64,000 nucleotides of DNA, from contig CBDHGL010000003.1 in the NCBI GenBank assembly GCA_965263105.1, positions 62,001 through 126,000 on the forward strand, written 5' to 3'. The notes beneath the pieces are model-generated. The model was not told where the DNA came from and ran no database searches. It saw nothing but the letters and a program-made list of their open reading frames with translations. Position numbers and translations under genes: made by a program. Below, piece after piece: positions 7,704 to 17,062 of the stretch. Source of the stretch: JBCCTX01 sp965263105 (GTDB taxonomy: Bacteria > Bacteroidota > Bacteroidia > J057). Position 1 is the first letter of the stretch. Each line of letters begins with the position of its first letter.

Positions 7704-9857
7704 TCAATTAAACATCAACTCATCCACAAAGACCCATGCTTTATCTCCAGCGCCCCGATGCCATTTAGGGAGAGGAAAAACTGGGGTAGCCTCTATTCGA
7801 TAGTAACGGAAGTTCGTATCAGGTAAGTCTAGTTCCAAGCCCACTACCAGGTTTTTCTCATAGTCTGTCGGTTGTTTGGGCCGATGAGATACAAGCAAGT
7901 CCATATCCTTCGGATCATTTCCTCCCCACACCTTCACCTGTTTGGGAGGCATGATGTAGCTACCAATATTTTTCAGATAACTCAGCGTGAGAAACTTTAG
8001 GCTGGGGATACTATCGCCAAAGTCTATCAAGGCCTCGAAGGGCTTTTCCTTGTAGCCAAGCCATTCCCCTCGCCGGAAATTATTGGGATCTCCTTTCTTT
8101 GCATCTGTTAGGGAGACACTTCCCTGACCCGGATACTGTTGATGGGGAAGGGCCAAAAGTTCTACTTCTTTTGGCGTAGCCCCTTTCACAAAAAAGGTAT
8201 AGGTTTCGGCAGTGCTGCTCCTCCAGCCTGGTCGGAAAGCTTTGGTTGTAAATTGAGTGAGAGCATTTAGGGGAATTGGCTCTTTGTATAAGGGGGAATC
8301 CGTGCTGTCAGGAACACTCCCATCCAAGGTGTAGCGAATTTCTACCCCAGGAAAATTGTGCTTGAGTTCAATGCGCTCATCAGCCGTTAAAATACGCGCT
8401 TTGGTGAGCATTTGGGGGGGGCTAAGGTCTAAAATCTCCTTTTCGTCTGGGATGAAGCCTAAATGGATATCAAGTTGGGGAAGTTCATTTTCCCATTGGG
8501 ACACTTCCAAGGAGTCAATAGAGGTATTCCAGATGAAAAGCTCTTTCAAAGCTCCCATTTTTTCCAAGGCTGGATAAATTTGCCCATCTACCTTTGTGTT
8601 GGAAAGACTCAAACTGGAAAGATTCGCACAAACAGCCAATTTTCTCAGGTCTTTCCCTGTAATATCCGTTCCATTTAGTATAAGCTTTTCGAGGTGGGTA
8701 AATTGAGCCAGTATATCCATGTCCTCATCCTGGATGGGCATGTTGGTGAGGTTGAGCTGGGTGAGTTGTTCTTTCAGGGCCAATAGATCAGTAAGGCTTT
8801 CAGGTTTATAGGCCTGGCGTACAAATAACTGGGCATGTAAAGCTGGGGAATTAGGAGATTCTAGGCTAATGCTTCGAAAAGCGGTGTTGAGTTGTTCCAC
8901 GGTTTGTAGGGAGGCAAATTCAAAGTCATAGCCTGATTTATTCGACTCAGTAGCTTGCCCCAGTATAGGCAGTACCTGGGCGATAAAAGAATCCCCTTCT
9001 GGATAGGTATCTATAGGCTTATTCAGGTCTGCACCCGAAGCAATCCAGGCCTGAAGCAGGGTAAACTCCTCTTGTGTGAGCTGAGCCTTGCCCTCAGGTG
9101 GCATGTGCTCTTCGTGCTCCAAGGGCAATATAGCTCGTTGTATTAGAGGGCTATTCTCTGGATCCCTTGCTTCCCAGATGGGGCCATGTTTCCCCCCTTT
9201 TTTCAGTCCTGCTAGACTAGACATATCCAGCTCTCCCTTGAGTTTATTGGGATTGTGACAACCCTGGCACTTCTGTTCCAATATGGGGGCGATGGCCACT
9301 TCAAAAGCCGTGTTACCACGGGTAAAGGTGGGTTCAGTGTCATCCATTAAAGGCTCCCACAAGAAATCTGCCCCATGCGTGAGGCTAGAACCCAGGTGTC
9401 CTGTTGCTAGGACCCCAAGCATTAGCAACGGGATAAGGCCCATGCGCGCCCAGGCATGTTGTTGTATATAGGTATCTGCTGAGAGCCAGGCATAAGCAAG
9501 AAAACTGATGATTACGCCTCCCCATTTATGCCAGGCCAATACTTCTCCTGTATAGCCCTCCTCCAGGGAAAGAAATAAACCCATGAGCGCCGCCAGAACT
9601 GTGCATAAAGCAGTAATCTGTAAGAGAAAACGATAGAGTTTTTCAAAACCCGATTCCGCAAACTCCCCTCGAAAGAGCTGTAGGATCCCCAAAACGACCA
9701 ACAAGGCCAGCGGGAAGTGCAGCATAAGGGGATGCATGCGCCCCAAAGGTTGAAGCCATATAGGAACCACTACACGACTTTCAAAAAGTAGTAAGAATAC
9801 TAGCAGCACATGTAGCGCGAATAAGACATTGGGAAGGTATTTATTAAGTAGTTTCAT
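7704..9857 (-). CDS. Membrane protein with planctomycete-type cytochrome c, leucine-rich and chitobiase C-terminal parts
   Basis: 717 residues. Five hydrophobic segments occupy residues 8-160. A PSCyt1-type cytochrome domain follows (about 185-280) with one heme site 'CQGCH' and the distal 'EHEEHMPPEGKAQLT' containing a candidate Met ligand. Then come four or five short leucine-rich units (about 360-470, 'LEKLILNGTDITGKDLRKLA'). A chitobiase/beta-hexosaminidase C-terminal-like domain follows ('GVEIRYTLDGSVPDSTDSPL') and a final galactose-binding-like beta region. The gene sits 155 bases after the DUF1501/PSD1 pair, same strand. Related proteins accompany sulfatases or sugar-degrading sets in planctomycetes and Bacteroidota. 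Electron-transfer role is inference. Confidence 0.85.
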   Translation of the reverse strand: MKLLNKYLPNVLFALHVLLVFLLLFESRVVVPIWLQPLGRMHPLMLHFPLALLVVLGILQLFRGEFAESGFEKLYRFLLQITALCTVLAALMGLFLSLEEGYTGEVLAWHKWGGVIISFLAYAWLSADTYIQQHAWARMGLIPLLMLGVLATGHLGSSLTHGADFLWEPLMDDTEPTFTRGNTAFEVAIAPILEQKCQGCHNPNKLKGELDMSSLAGLKKGGKHGPIWEARDPENSPLIQRAILPLEHEEHMPPEGKAQLTQEEFTLLQAWIASGADLNKPIDTYPEGDSFIAQVLPILGQATESNKSGYDFEFASLQTVEQLNTAFRSISLESPNSPALHAQLFVRQAYKPESLTDLLALKEQLTQLNLTNMPIQDEDMDILAQFTHLEKLILNGTDITGKDLRKLAVCANLSSLSLSNTKVDGQIYPALEKMGALKELFIWNTSIDSLEVSQWENELPQLDIHLGFIPDEKEILDLSPPQMLTKARILTADERIELKHNFPGVEIRYTLDGSVPDSTDSPLYKEPIPLNALTQFTTKAFRPGWRSSTAETYTFFVKGATPKEVELLALPHQQYPGQGSVSLTDAKKGDPNNFRRGEWLGYKEKPFEALIDFGDSIPSLKFLTLSYLKNIGSYIMPPKQVKVWGGNDPKDMDLLVSHRPKQPTDYEKNLVVGLELDLPDTNFRYYRIEATPVFPLPKWHRGAGDKAWVFVDELMFN

Positions 9858-10012
9858 TAAAGGTTAGATAGTTTTTTAGTCCATGGTCCATAGTCTAAGT
9901 TTAAGTAGAGGGCGATTAGAGATAATAGTCCATAGTCCTCGGTTATTCGTGAGCATTCTCACTTGCTGTTAAGTCTAGGCTGTGGACCATTGACCATCTA
10001 ACCATTTTTCCC

Positions 10013-11461
10013 TTAAGCTAACACCCCTTTCACCACTTCTCCTGCCACATCCGTGAGCCTATATCTTCTCCCCAAATGCTTATATATCAATTGCTCGTGA
10101 TCCAAGCCCATGAGATGGAGGACGGTAGCGTGAAAGTCGTTGACGTGAACGGGATCCTTGACAATGTTGTAGCCAAACTCATCAGTTTCGCCATAACTGA
10201 TCCCCCCTTTGACACCTCCTCCAGCCATAAATATGCTATAAGCGCGGGGATGGTGGTCACGGCCATAATTATCTCGTGAAAGTGTACCCTGGCAGTAGTT
10301 GGTCCGACCAAATTCTCCTCCCCAGATGACCAGGGTTTCTTTGAGGAGACCCCGTTGCTTGAGGTCCGTGATCAAGGCAGCCGAAGCACGGTCCACATCC
10401 TGAGCTTGAAGGGGCATCTCCCCTACGAGATTGCCGTGCTGATCCCAACCCTGGTGATAGAGTTGAACAAAGCGTACCCCAGCTTCAGAGAGTTTGCGGG
10501 CCAGTAAGCAATTAGCTGCGTAAGTACCCGGAACCAAGCAGTCTGCGCCATAGAGTTTTACGATGTGTTCAGGCTCCTTACTTAAATCTGTCAATTCGGG
10601 TACGGCCGTCTGCATACGGTAGGCCATCTCGTATTGCTGAATTTTGGTGTGGATTTCCGGATCGCCAAATTCTTCATAGCTCATGCCATTGAGTTCAGCT
10701 AACTTGTCCAGCATCTTGCGGCGCTGAGCCTTATCCATACCCTCAGGGTTGTTGAGGTACAGGACCGGATCTTCTCCGCTACTAAACTGAACCCCTTGGT
10801 GCACGCTGTCTAGAAATCCGTTGGTCCAGAGCTTGGCATATACGCCCTGTCCATTACCTCTTCCTCGGGAAAGCAAGACACAAAAGGCGGGTAAATTTTC
10901 GTTGGTGCTCCCGAGTCCATAGCTCAACCAGGCACCCATACTGGGACGATTGCCCGTTTGTGCGCCCGTTTGCATGAAGGTAAGGGCTGGGTCATGGTTA
11001 ATGGCCTCGGTATGCATGGATTTAATGACACAAATATCATCCACCACCTTAGCGATGTTGGGAAACATCTCACTTATCCAAGTACCCGACTCTCCGTGCT
11101 GGTGGAAGGCAAACTTGGAGCCCACCAAGGGAAAGCGCTTTTGCCCGGAGGTCATCCCTGTGAGCCGTTGTCCCTGGCGAATAGATTCTGGTAGGTCCTC
11201 GTTGAAGCGTTCATTTAATACGGGCTTGTAATCAAAGGTTTCCAACTGAGAGGGAGCTCCATTCTGGAATAAGTAAATGATTCGCTTAGCCTTGGGGGCA
11301 AAGTGTGTAAGGCCTGCCGGTAGACTTGCCGCTTGGGAAGACCCAGAAAATAAGTCAGGGACCAATAAAGAACCCAGTGCAGCACTCCCCAGACCCAAAC
11401 TCAATTTTCCCAAAAAGTGCCTTCGGGTAGTGTTCATTTTATGTTCAAAGAAAGTACTCAT
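10013..11461 (-). CDS. DUF1501 domain protein (Tat-exported, sulfatase-fold-like)
   Basis: 482 residues. A twin-arginine signal 'NTTRRHFLGKLSLGLGSAAL' starts at residue 10; an internal ATG (11437) would place it at the terminus, but the ATGA overlap with the upstream gene supports 11461. DUF1501 motifs include 'IYLFQNGAPSQLETFDYKP', 'THFAPKAKRI', 'GGEFGRTNYCQG', 'GRDHHPRAYSIFMAGGGVKG' and 'VHVNDFHATVLHLMGLD'. The family has an alkaline-phosphatase/sulfatase-like fold and usually pairs with a PSD1 (DUF1549/DUF1553) cytochrome, as here. Reaction unknown; probably periplasmic. Confidence 0.93.
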   Translation of the reverse strand: MSTFFEHKMNTTRRHFLGKLSLGLGSAALGSLLVPDLFSGSSQAASLPAGLTHFAPKAKRIIYLFQNGAPSQLETFDYKPVLNERFNEDLPESIRQGQRLTGMTSGQKRFPLVGSKFAFHQHGESGTWISEMFPNIAKVVDDICVIKSMHTEAINHDPALTFMQTGAQTGNRPSMGAWLSYGLGSTNENLPAFCVLLSRGRGNGQGVYAKLWTNGFLDSVHQGVQFSSGEDPVLYLNNPEGMDKAQRRKMLDKLAELNGMSYEEFGDPEIHTKIQQYEMAYRMQTAVPELTDLSKEPEHIVKLYGADCLVPGTYAANCLLARKLSEAGVRFVQLYHQGWDQHGNLVGEMPLQAQDVDRASAALITDLKQRGLLKETLVIWGGEFGRTNYCQGTLSRDNYGRDHHPRAYSIFMAGGGVKGGISYGETDEFGYNIVKDPVHVNDFHATVLHLMGLDHEQLIYKHLGRRYRLTDVAGEVVKGVLA

Positions 11462-13803
11462 GTCTTGGTAATCGTTTCTTCCATGTTGTATAGGGTGTGA
11501 ATGACCTGCATCAAGGCGGCAACGCTTGCCGGGTCTTGGTTGGGGATATGGGGCGCTTCTCCTACGTCTAGAAATTTCTTTGCTCGTTCCAGGTCCTGGG
11601 AGAATCCTTCTTTTTCCTGTAAAAAATAACCTTCCAACAGCTTTTGTTCATCTCTTCGAATTTGGCGGCATAATATGCGCCGAAAAGTTTCAGCAATAGC
11701 TTTTTGAGGGCTAAAATCTTCATGAGCGGAATACGTTTCTGCCAGCACTCGGGAAGCTTCTAGTACGTGAGGATCATTGAGCATGATCAAGGCTTGCAAA
11801 GGGGTGCTTGTCTCTACCCGCCTAACCTCACATTGGTCCCGATTGGACGCATCAAAGGTAAGCATAGAAGGGGGGGGGATGGTCCGCTTGATGAAGGTAT
11901 ACATACCCCTTCGATAGAGCTTTTTACCTGTATCTTGAAAATACGAAGCCAATAAGCCTCTTCCAGAAGTGGCGGCATCCCACAAGCCTTCGGGTTGATA
12001 AGGCTTCACGCTCGGCCCCCCAATTTCTGGATGTAACAAGCCACTGCTAGCCAGGACATGGTCTCTGACCAATTCCGCAGCCAGTCGCTTTCTCGGGAAG
12101 GAAGATAAATACTGATTCTCGGGGTCTATCTTGAGTTGTTTGGGGGGAACTTCGGAAGACTGGCGGTAAGTGGCTGACATCACGATAAGTTTTACCAGAT
12201 ATTTGATGTCCCACTCATTCTGCTGAAACTCCGTAGCCAGGTAATCCAGCAATTCGATATTCATGGGGAGGTCTCCCTGGACGCCAAAGTCTCCCGAGGT
12301 ACCTACAAGGCCTTGCCCAAAAATCTCCTGCCAGATTCTATTGACATATACGCGTGCGGTAAGGGGATTCTCATCATCAAAAAGCCACTTAGCTAGTCCT
12401 AGGCGATTTTTCTCATACAGCGTTGTATCAAAAGGGAAAATGGCCTCAGGCATAGCAAAGTCCACCATGTCCGTCGGGGCATCATAGGCTCCCCGGTTGA
12501 GAATATGGGTATTGCGTAAGCCAATAGAATCTTGCATGACCATGACCATCACATCGGCGGTATCCTGCTTGTTGATGAAGTGAAGACTCTCTGCGATATC
12601 TTCATCAGAGATGGCCATATTAGGGGGGTCGGCAAAGGAAGCATCAATAGTTCCTACGATTCCCTTTTCGGGTACTTGGTTAAAAAAAGCAAATGCGCTG
12701 AAGTAATCCTTCTGTAAGACGGGATCGTACTTGTGGTCATGGCATTTGGCGCACTCGAAGGTAATGGCCAGGAAGGCTTTGCCAAACGTATTGGTGCGGT
12801 CGGTTACATACTCGATCCGGTATTCTTCATCTATGACTCCCCCTTCTTGAGTGATCTTGTGATTCCGGTTGAAACCCGTTGCCAGCAACATTTCCTTACT
12901 GGGATTGGGCAATAAGTCTCCTGCCAATTGCCAGGTCGCAAATTTTTCGTAGGAATAATTCTCATTGAAGGCATGTATCACCCAATCTCTCCAGGGCCAC
13001 ATGGTCCGTAGGCCATCGTCCTGATAGCCGTGGGAATCAGCATAGCGCGCCACATCCAGCCAATGTAAGGCCATTTTCTCTCCATAATGAGGACTCGAAA
13101 GCAATTGGTCAACAATAGTTTCATAGGCTGTTGGAGAGTCATCATTCATGAACTGCTCTTGAAGTTCAATGCTAGGAGGAAGTCCTGTCAGGTCCCAGGA
13201 GACTCTTTTCAATAGGCGTGCCTTGTCTGCTTCGGATTGAGGACGGAGTCCTACCTCTTTGAGCTTTTGACCAATGAAAGCATCTATGGGATTTTTCTGC
13301 CAGGATTTGAAGGATGTCTCAGGAATTTCGGGAGGGGTAGGGGGGATGAAAGCCCAGTGTCCCTTGTATTCTGCCCCTTGTTCCACCCATTTTTTGAGCA
13401 AGTCTATTTCTCTAGAGCTGAGACTGAGATGGGATTCAGGAGGAGGCATGACCTCAGTTGTGTCCGCAGAAGCGATGCGATGTATTAATACAGAATGCTG
13501 AAGGTCTCCCGGAACCAGGGCATAGGTTTCTGGCTGATCCTTTAGAGATGCGAAGGCTCCTTCAGGGGTATCCAATCTTAGTCCGGCTTTACGCTGTTTG
13601 GCATCAGGGCCGTGACAAGCAAAGCATTTATCGGAAAGAATAGGTTTGACGTGAAAATTAAAGTCTACCACCTCTGGTAGGCCATCGTCTGGGGAAAAGG
13701 CATTGGAGAAAAATAAGAGGCCAATAATCCCCATACCTACTAGGGCTAGAGAGGGATATAGCCAACTTTTCTTCAACCTGAAAATAGCCAGTTTTGGTGG
13801 CAT
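11458..13803 (-). CDS. PSD1 / planctomycete cytochrome c protein (DUF1549-DUF1553)
   Basis: 781 residues. One N-terminal membrane anchor (about 14-34). The PSCyt1 heme domain has 'CFACHGPDAKQRKAGLRLD'. DUF1549 follows ('NPIDAFIGQKLKEVGLRPQS', 'SWDLTGLPPS', 'HWLDVARYADSHGYQDDG', 'FECAKCHDHKYDP', which carries a second CxxCH). DUF1553 ends it ('THILNRGAYDAPTDMV', 'ARVYVNRIWQEIFGQGLVGT', 'YRQSSEVPPKQ'). First gene of a three-gene minus-strand set; its TGA overlaps the DUF1501 start (ATGA). The family is abundant in planctomycetes beside polysaccharide or sulfated-sugar genes; substrate unknown. Confidence 0.95.
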   Translation of the reverse strand: MPPKLAIFRLKKSWLYPSLALVGMGIIGLLFFSNAFSPDDGLPEVVDFNFHVKPILSDKCFACHGPDAKQRKAGLRLDTPEGAFASLKDQPETYALVPGDLQHSVLIHRIASADTTEVMPPPESHLSLSSREIDLLKKWVEQGAEYKGHWAFIPPTPPEIPETSFKSWQKNPIDAFIGQKLKEVGLRPQSEADKARLLKRVSWDLTGLPPSIELQEQFMNDDSPTAYETIVDQLLSSPHYGEKMALHWLDVARYADSHGYQDDGLRTMWPWRDWVIHAFNENYSYEKFATWQLAGDLLPNPSKEMLLATGFNRNHKITQEGGVIDEEYRIEYVTDRTNTFGKAFLAITFECAKCHDHKYDPVLQKDYFSAFAFFNQVPEKGIVGTIDASFADPPNMAISDEDIAESLHFINKQDTADVMVMVMQDSIGLRNTHILNRGAYDAPTDMVDFAMPEAIFPFDTTLYEKNRLGLAKWLFDDENPLTARVYVNRIWQEIFGQGLVGTSGDFGVQGDLPMNIELLDYLATEFQQNEWDIKYLVKLIVMSATYRQSSEVPPKQLKIDPENQYLSSFPRKRLAAELVRDHVLASSGLLHPEIGGPSVKPYQPEGLWDAATSGRGLLASYFQDTGKKLYRRGMYTFIKRTIPPPSMLTFDASNRDQCEVRRVETSTPLQALIMLNDPHVLEASRVLAETYSAHEDFSPQKAIAETFRRILCRQIRRDEQKLLEGYFLQEKEGFSQDLERAKKFLDVGEAPHIPNQDPASVAALMQVIHTLYNMEETITKT

Positions 13804-13929
13804 TGTGTAGCAAGTTAGTCCGGTGAATGATCAATAGAACCTATCTCTTAAAGATACTAAGGGTCGGACGGAAACAAAAAAATACCCTGTTGATTTTTTT
13901 GACATAAACTCAGACACAAAGCCCTTTAT

Positions 13930-14529
13930 CTATAATTGGTACCTAAGTCCAGCACTAATGATTCCCTTATATCCATATCCTACTTCGGATTGAAAGGCAA
14001 ACTTACCGCCCGCCCTAATTCCCAATAAGGATACTTGAAACATCAATAAACCCATTCTATTTCGCTTAATATCAAACAAATCTTCTGGGTAGAATTCCTG
14101 ACTTTGGTCGCCATACCCCAGTCCAATACCTGAATACAACCTAAATTCTGGCTTTGAGATATGATAATAATCTCCCGTAAAAGCTATGGTATAGGTAATG
14201 TCATCGCGTTCCCCAATGACCCTATCGTCCTGCAGGACCTCCTTTACGGTATATTCGACTGCAAAATCAGTCCCAATAGCCCATTTATCACTCAACATAT
14301 GCTTGTAGGTGAAAAAAAATGATCCACTAGTTTCATATGCCTGGGTGCTATAGTCATCGAAATTGTTTGTTGGAAGTAATCCCTTTGCAAAAGAACTGGA
14401 ATTTGCCGCATGGGTATTCCGTCCATACCCGAAGCCAATTTCGTGGCTGTTTACTTCTTGCGCATTCAATACACTTAAGGGAAATAGGATCAGCCCTAGG
14501 AGTATCGAGATAAATTTTGCCTGTAACAT
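13930..14529 (-). CDS. Outer-membrane beta-barrel protein
   Basis: 199 residues. Signal peptide ends about residue 23 ('LSVLNAQ'). The mature part is a run of amphipathic strands ('HEIGFGYGRN', 'SGSFFFTYKHMLSDKWAIG', 'FRLYSGIGLGYGDQSQEF', 'SEVGYGYKGIISAGLRYQL') ending in an aromatic/Leu terminus, as in small 8-strand OmpX/OmpW-like barrels. Family not more precisely known. Its upstream DNA carries the shared element at 14596-14625, so it may belong to the same regulon as the lipoproteins to its right although it is not their homologue. Confidence 0.8.
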   Translation of the reverse strand: MLQAKFISILLGLILFPLSVLNAQEVNSHEIGFGYGRNTHAANSSSFAKGLLPTNNFDDYSTQAYETSGSFFFTYKHMLSDKWAIGTDFAVEYTVKEVLQDDRVIGERDDITYTIAFTGDYYHISKPEFRLYSGIGLGYGDQSQEFYPEDLFDIKRNRMGLLMFQVSLLGIRAGGKFAFQSEVGYGYKGIISAGLRYQL

Positions 14530-14595
14530 AATTGGGGGAATTAAAGATACGATTGTAGAGTAAAGAAAAGAGCTTGTCTTACAACTCTTTACCTA

Positions 14596-14625
14596 TGTTA
14601 CACTGGATTGGGGGAGTACCCTTAG
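14596..14625 (-). promoter_or_regulatory. Shared promoter-like element upstream of the barrel gene
   Basis: Read on the minus strand: CTAAGGGT, 16 bases, GTAACA. The first box and the spacing match the other five copies exactly; the second box differs from GTATTA at three positions or fewer. It is followed by AGGTAAAGAG, the same downstream word seen at the lipoprotein copies. It lies 67 bases before the start codon. Because this gene is not a paralogue of the lipoproteins, the match is unlikely to be a by-product of gene duplication. Confidence 0.6.
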
Positions 14626-14697
14626 GCAGAAGTCTATTTTTGGAAATAAAATTTGCCTAGCCCTTCAAACCGACAAATTTGTAAGGTAAAAAAAAGA

Positions 14698-14718
14698 CCT
14701 TCCCCGTCTCGGGGAAGG
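14698..14718 (-). terminator. Intrinsic terminator after lipoprotein copy 1
   Basis: CCTTCCCCG, loop TCT, CGGGGAAGG: a perfect 9-base stem, followed on the minus strand by a U-run (the A-run at 14688-14696). Located 30 bases past the stop of the gene. Confidence 0.85.
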
Positions 14719-14748
14719 CACAACATGTCGGATATCGAAAAAAATAAA

Positions 14749-15618
14749 TCAGCAGTCTTCGTTTCTCAACTTTTCATTCCAGCAGTGCCACTCAGCGTTG
14801 CCAAAATGCTTGAGGTCTCTAACTCGACCTGTTCCATTAAGGGGATTATATTCAATCTCGGTTGTAATATCAGGAAAGGCTTCTCCCCCCCTTATATCAA
14901 AGACACGGCTATATTCTACCTGGGGTTGGCTTCTGAATTCCAGGTATTCTTTGAACTGATCAGATGTTACTTGGAGGTTGGTGTAACGGAGTTGAAATTT
15001 AGAGCTTGAGATATCAGAGGTATTTAACTGTCCATCAAAATTGATTAGAAGGAAAGTTTCTGGCTGTGAGGGACTTTGGTTCAAAATAAATTGTGCGAAG
15101 GAGAAGTCCTGTGAAACAGTTCCTTCCATCCATTCAAAATCCTGGATTCCTCCTTGCTCCGAAATAAGCATTTTCCACGCTACGTCAGAATTTTCTAAGC
15201 GGGTAGCAGTCAGGACTATTTCATAGGTCTTCCCCCCAATCAATTTGGGTGCCTGGTATTCGTAGGACCATTGCCAGGCCGAGGATTCTAATTGGACAGG
15301 GGTTTCAGAGGCTGCCAAGCCAAAGGCGACAAGGGGTAAAGCTGTTTGTAGGGCAACCTTTGTATTCCAGCCCACTACATTTACCGTACTGTACACCCAG
15401 TTTTTATAGGGAGAGTTGGCAAAGACGCGTTTGCCTTCCTTTGTGGTATCCACATCTGTGTCTAAAAATGAGCTAAAGGGCACCATATACATTTCAACTG
15501 GAGGGAGCTTAGGAGGCTCAATGACATCTATATCGGGGGTGATATTTTCCTCAGGTCCACAGGCCGTGAATAAGACTAAAGCAAGAATTAAGCAAAAAAG
15601 AGAAGTTTGTCTAAACAT
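14749..15618 (-). CDS. Paralogous lipoprotein family, copy 1
   Basis: 289 residues. Lipoprotein signal 'MFRQTSLFCLILALVLFTAC' with Cys 20, then an acidic linker 'GPEENITPDIDV'. Family marks shared with the three other full copies: 'PPVEMYMVP', 'GKRVF..SPYKNW', 'GGKTYEIVL', 'WKMLISEQGGIQDFEW', and a C-terminal block 'GTGRVRD', 'FGNAEWHCWNEKLRNEDC' with two Cys separated by nine residues, probably a disulfide. No known domain is recognised. Own promoter element (15680-15709) and own terminator make it a single-gene unit. Probably a surface or periplasmic beta-rich protein. Confidence 0.85.
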   Translation of the reverse strand: MFRQTSLFCLILALVLFTACGPEENITPDIDVIEPPKLPPVEMYMVPFSSFLDTDVDTTKEGKRVFANSPYKNWVYSTVNVVGWNTKVALQTALPLVAFGLAASETPVQLESSAWQWSYEYQAPKLIGGKTYEIVLTATRLENSDVAWKMLISEQGGIQDFEWMEGTVSQDFSFAQFILNQSPSQPETFLLINFDGQLNTSDISSSKFQLRYTNLQVTSDQFKEYLEFRSQPQVEYSRVFDIRGGEAFPDITTEIEYNPLNGTGRVRDLKHFGNAEWHCWNEKLRNEDC

Positions 15619-15679
15619 TGGGGTAAAATATTACGGGTTTTGGTTGACGTGTGTATATGTTTTGTTGGCTCTTCACCTG

Positions 15680-15709
15680 TAATACCCCTGACTCTTGGCT
15701 TACCCTTAG
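15680..15709 (-). promoter_or_regulatory. Shared promoter-like element, lipoprotein copy 1
   Basis: Minus strand: CTAAGGGT-N16-GTATTA, exact match to the consensus, 62 bases before the start codon. The two boxes are spaced like the -35 and -10 elements of ECF sigma promoters. Followed by ACAGGTGAAGAGCC. Confidence 0.7.
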
Positions 15710-15759
15710 TCGAAAGTGATTTTTTTTAAAAAAAATCCAGATGCCTCCAAACAAAAAAA

Positions 15760-15784
15760 GGCCATCTCAACAATAGAGATGACC
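15760..15784 (-). terminator. Intrinsic terminator after lipoprotein copy 2
   Basis: GGCCATCTC / GAGATGACC stem with one mismatch, then a U-run on the minus strand (A-run 15753-15759). Nearly the same sequence as the terminator-like hairpin after the decayed copy at 17010-17034. Confidence 0.75.
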
Positions 15785-15856
15785 CCTTCTCAAAGCAGAA
15801 TTCAACCAAAAATCAGTGGTCTACAGGATGAAAAATGTGTGCTGCCCCAATATTAA

Positions 15857-16750
15857 CTATTTACACTCTTCGTCTCTTAGGCTTTCATTCCAGCAGTTCC
15901 ACTCATAGCTGCCGAATGTGCTTTCATCTCTTATTCTCCCCTCCCTCGTAGTGCTATTCCACTGAACCTCAAACGGGTTACCTGAGAGATCCTCTACGCT
16001 AAAAATAAATGCACGGTCATACCCGTCTGTATTTGGGGTCTGCTGGAATTCCAAGACAGATCCAATACTGGTCGGATTTGCGAGAGGCGCCATCCAAGTA
16101 TAGCGCAGACTAATCCCATCCAGATCATCACTGAGCCCAAAAGAGATATTTACAGCTGAGACCGGAGACTCAGGGTTTTTGTATACAGTAAATTCACCCA
16201 TATTTTGGGGTTCTCCTATAGAAAAAGTAGCATTGAACCACTCAAAATCTTGAAAGCCTCCCTGTTCAGAAACGAACATCTTCATATCAACTCCCAATGG
16301 GATACCCAAAAAGGGAATTTCTATATATTGACCCTTTACGACTACATCGTAAGTCTTTCCTCGGGTTTCATGCTGGTAAGTCCATTGATAACTTCCATCT
16401 TCCAATTCCTCCTCTACTCCTTCAACGGCGGCCTGGTAAAAAATTGCGAGCGGGACGGCGCTTTCCGCAAGCATTCCTAACTGAAGCGCTGTTAAACTCA
16501 GCGCACTGGTGCTCCAATTTCTGTAGGAATTAATGCCATTTACTCGCTTACCGTTATGGGTTGTATCTATACCGGGCTGAGTAAAGTCAGTGATGGGCAA
16601 CAGATACATATCAGCTGAGGGAAACTCAGGTGGACCGTCGGGAAAATTCTCAGACAAGTCGTTTTCAGGAGTGATATCTTCTTCCGGATCACAAGCGGTA
16701 AAGGTAAGTAAAGCAAAGAGTAAGGTGAAAATTGAAAAATGCCTAAACAT
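15857..16750 (-). CDS. Paralogous lipoprotein family, copy 2
   Basis: 297 residues. Signal 'MFRHFSIFTLLFALLTFTAC' with Cys 20, then 'DPEEDITPENDLSENFPDG'. Family marks: 'SADMYLLPI', 'HNGKRVNGINSYRNWS', 'RGKTYDVVVKG', 'MKMFVSEQGGFQDFEWF', and the end 'REGRIRD', 'FGSYEWNCWNESLRDEECK'. Closer to copy 3 than to copies 1 and 4 in its N-terminal part. Has its own promoter element and terminator. Function unknown. Confidence 0.85.
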   Translation of the reverse strand: MFRHFSIFTLLFALLTFTACDPEEDITPENDLSENFPDGPPEFPSADMYLLPITDFTQPGIDTTHNGKRVNGINSYRNWSTSALSLTALQLGMLAESAVPLAIFYQAAVEGVEEELEDGSYQWTYQHETRGKTYDVVVKGQYIEIPFLGIPLGVDMKMFVSEQGGFQDFEWFNATFSIGEPQNMGEFTVYKNPESPVSAVNISFGLSDDLDGISLRYTWMAPLANPTSIGSVLEFQQTPNTDGYDRAFIFSVEDLSGNPFEVQWNSTTREGRIRDESTFGSYEWNCWNESLRDEECK

Positions 16751-16812
16751 AAGGGTAAAAATTTTATGGTTTTAGTTTTTATCTGAGCCTTCTTTTCGTG
16801 GCTCTTCACCTC

Positions 16813-16842
16813 TAATACCCTAGAAGTAGCTGCTACCCTTAA
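16813..16842 (-). promoter_or_regulatory. Shared promoter-like element, lipoprotein copy 2
   Basis: Minus strand: TTAAGGGT-N16-GTATTA (first base T instead of C), 63 bases before the start codon, followed by GAGGTGAAGAGCC. Confidence 0.7.
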
Positions 16843-16879
16843 CTGGTCAGGATATTTTTTTAAAAAAACGTATTGACAA

Positions 16880-16978
16880 CTCGGCGACGGAATATTGGGG
16901 TATTTTGAGGCTACCCATATGCTATCTCTTCAGGGCATAGCCGTTGAGGGTAGACTGTTGCTTCAATGAAAAAATACC
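16880..16978. mobile_element. Degenerate relic of the MITE-like repeat
   Basis: The run 'CTCGGCGACGGAATATTGGGG ... CTACCCATATGCTA ... TGTTGCTTCAATGAAAAAATACC' (joined words) matches the right half of the units at 5153-5709 with scattered changes, e.g. GGAATATGGGG, CTACCCATATGCTACCCC and CTTCAACGAAAAAATACCC there. The left half and both terminal repeats are missing. It lies between lipoprotein copy 2 and the decayed copy, so an insertion may have helped to break up that locus. Confidence 0.6.
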
Positions 16979-17009
16979 TGAACTACAGATACCCCAAAGA
17001 CAAAAAAAA

Positions 17010-17034
17010 GGCCATCTCATTCATTGAGATGGCC
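17010..17034 (-). terminator. Intrinsic terminator after the decayed lipoprotein copy
   Basis: GGCCATCTCA / TGAGATGGCC, a perfect 10-base stem with 5-base loop, followed on the minus strand by a U-run (A-run 17002-17009). Confidence 0.85.
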
Positions 17035-17062
17035 CCATCTAAAGGCAGAAATCAATAAAAAA

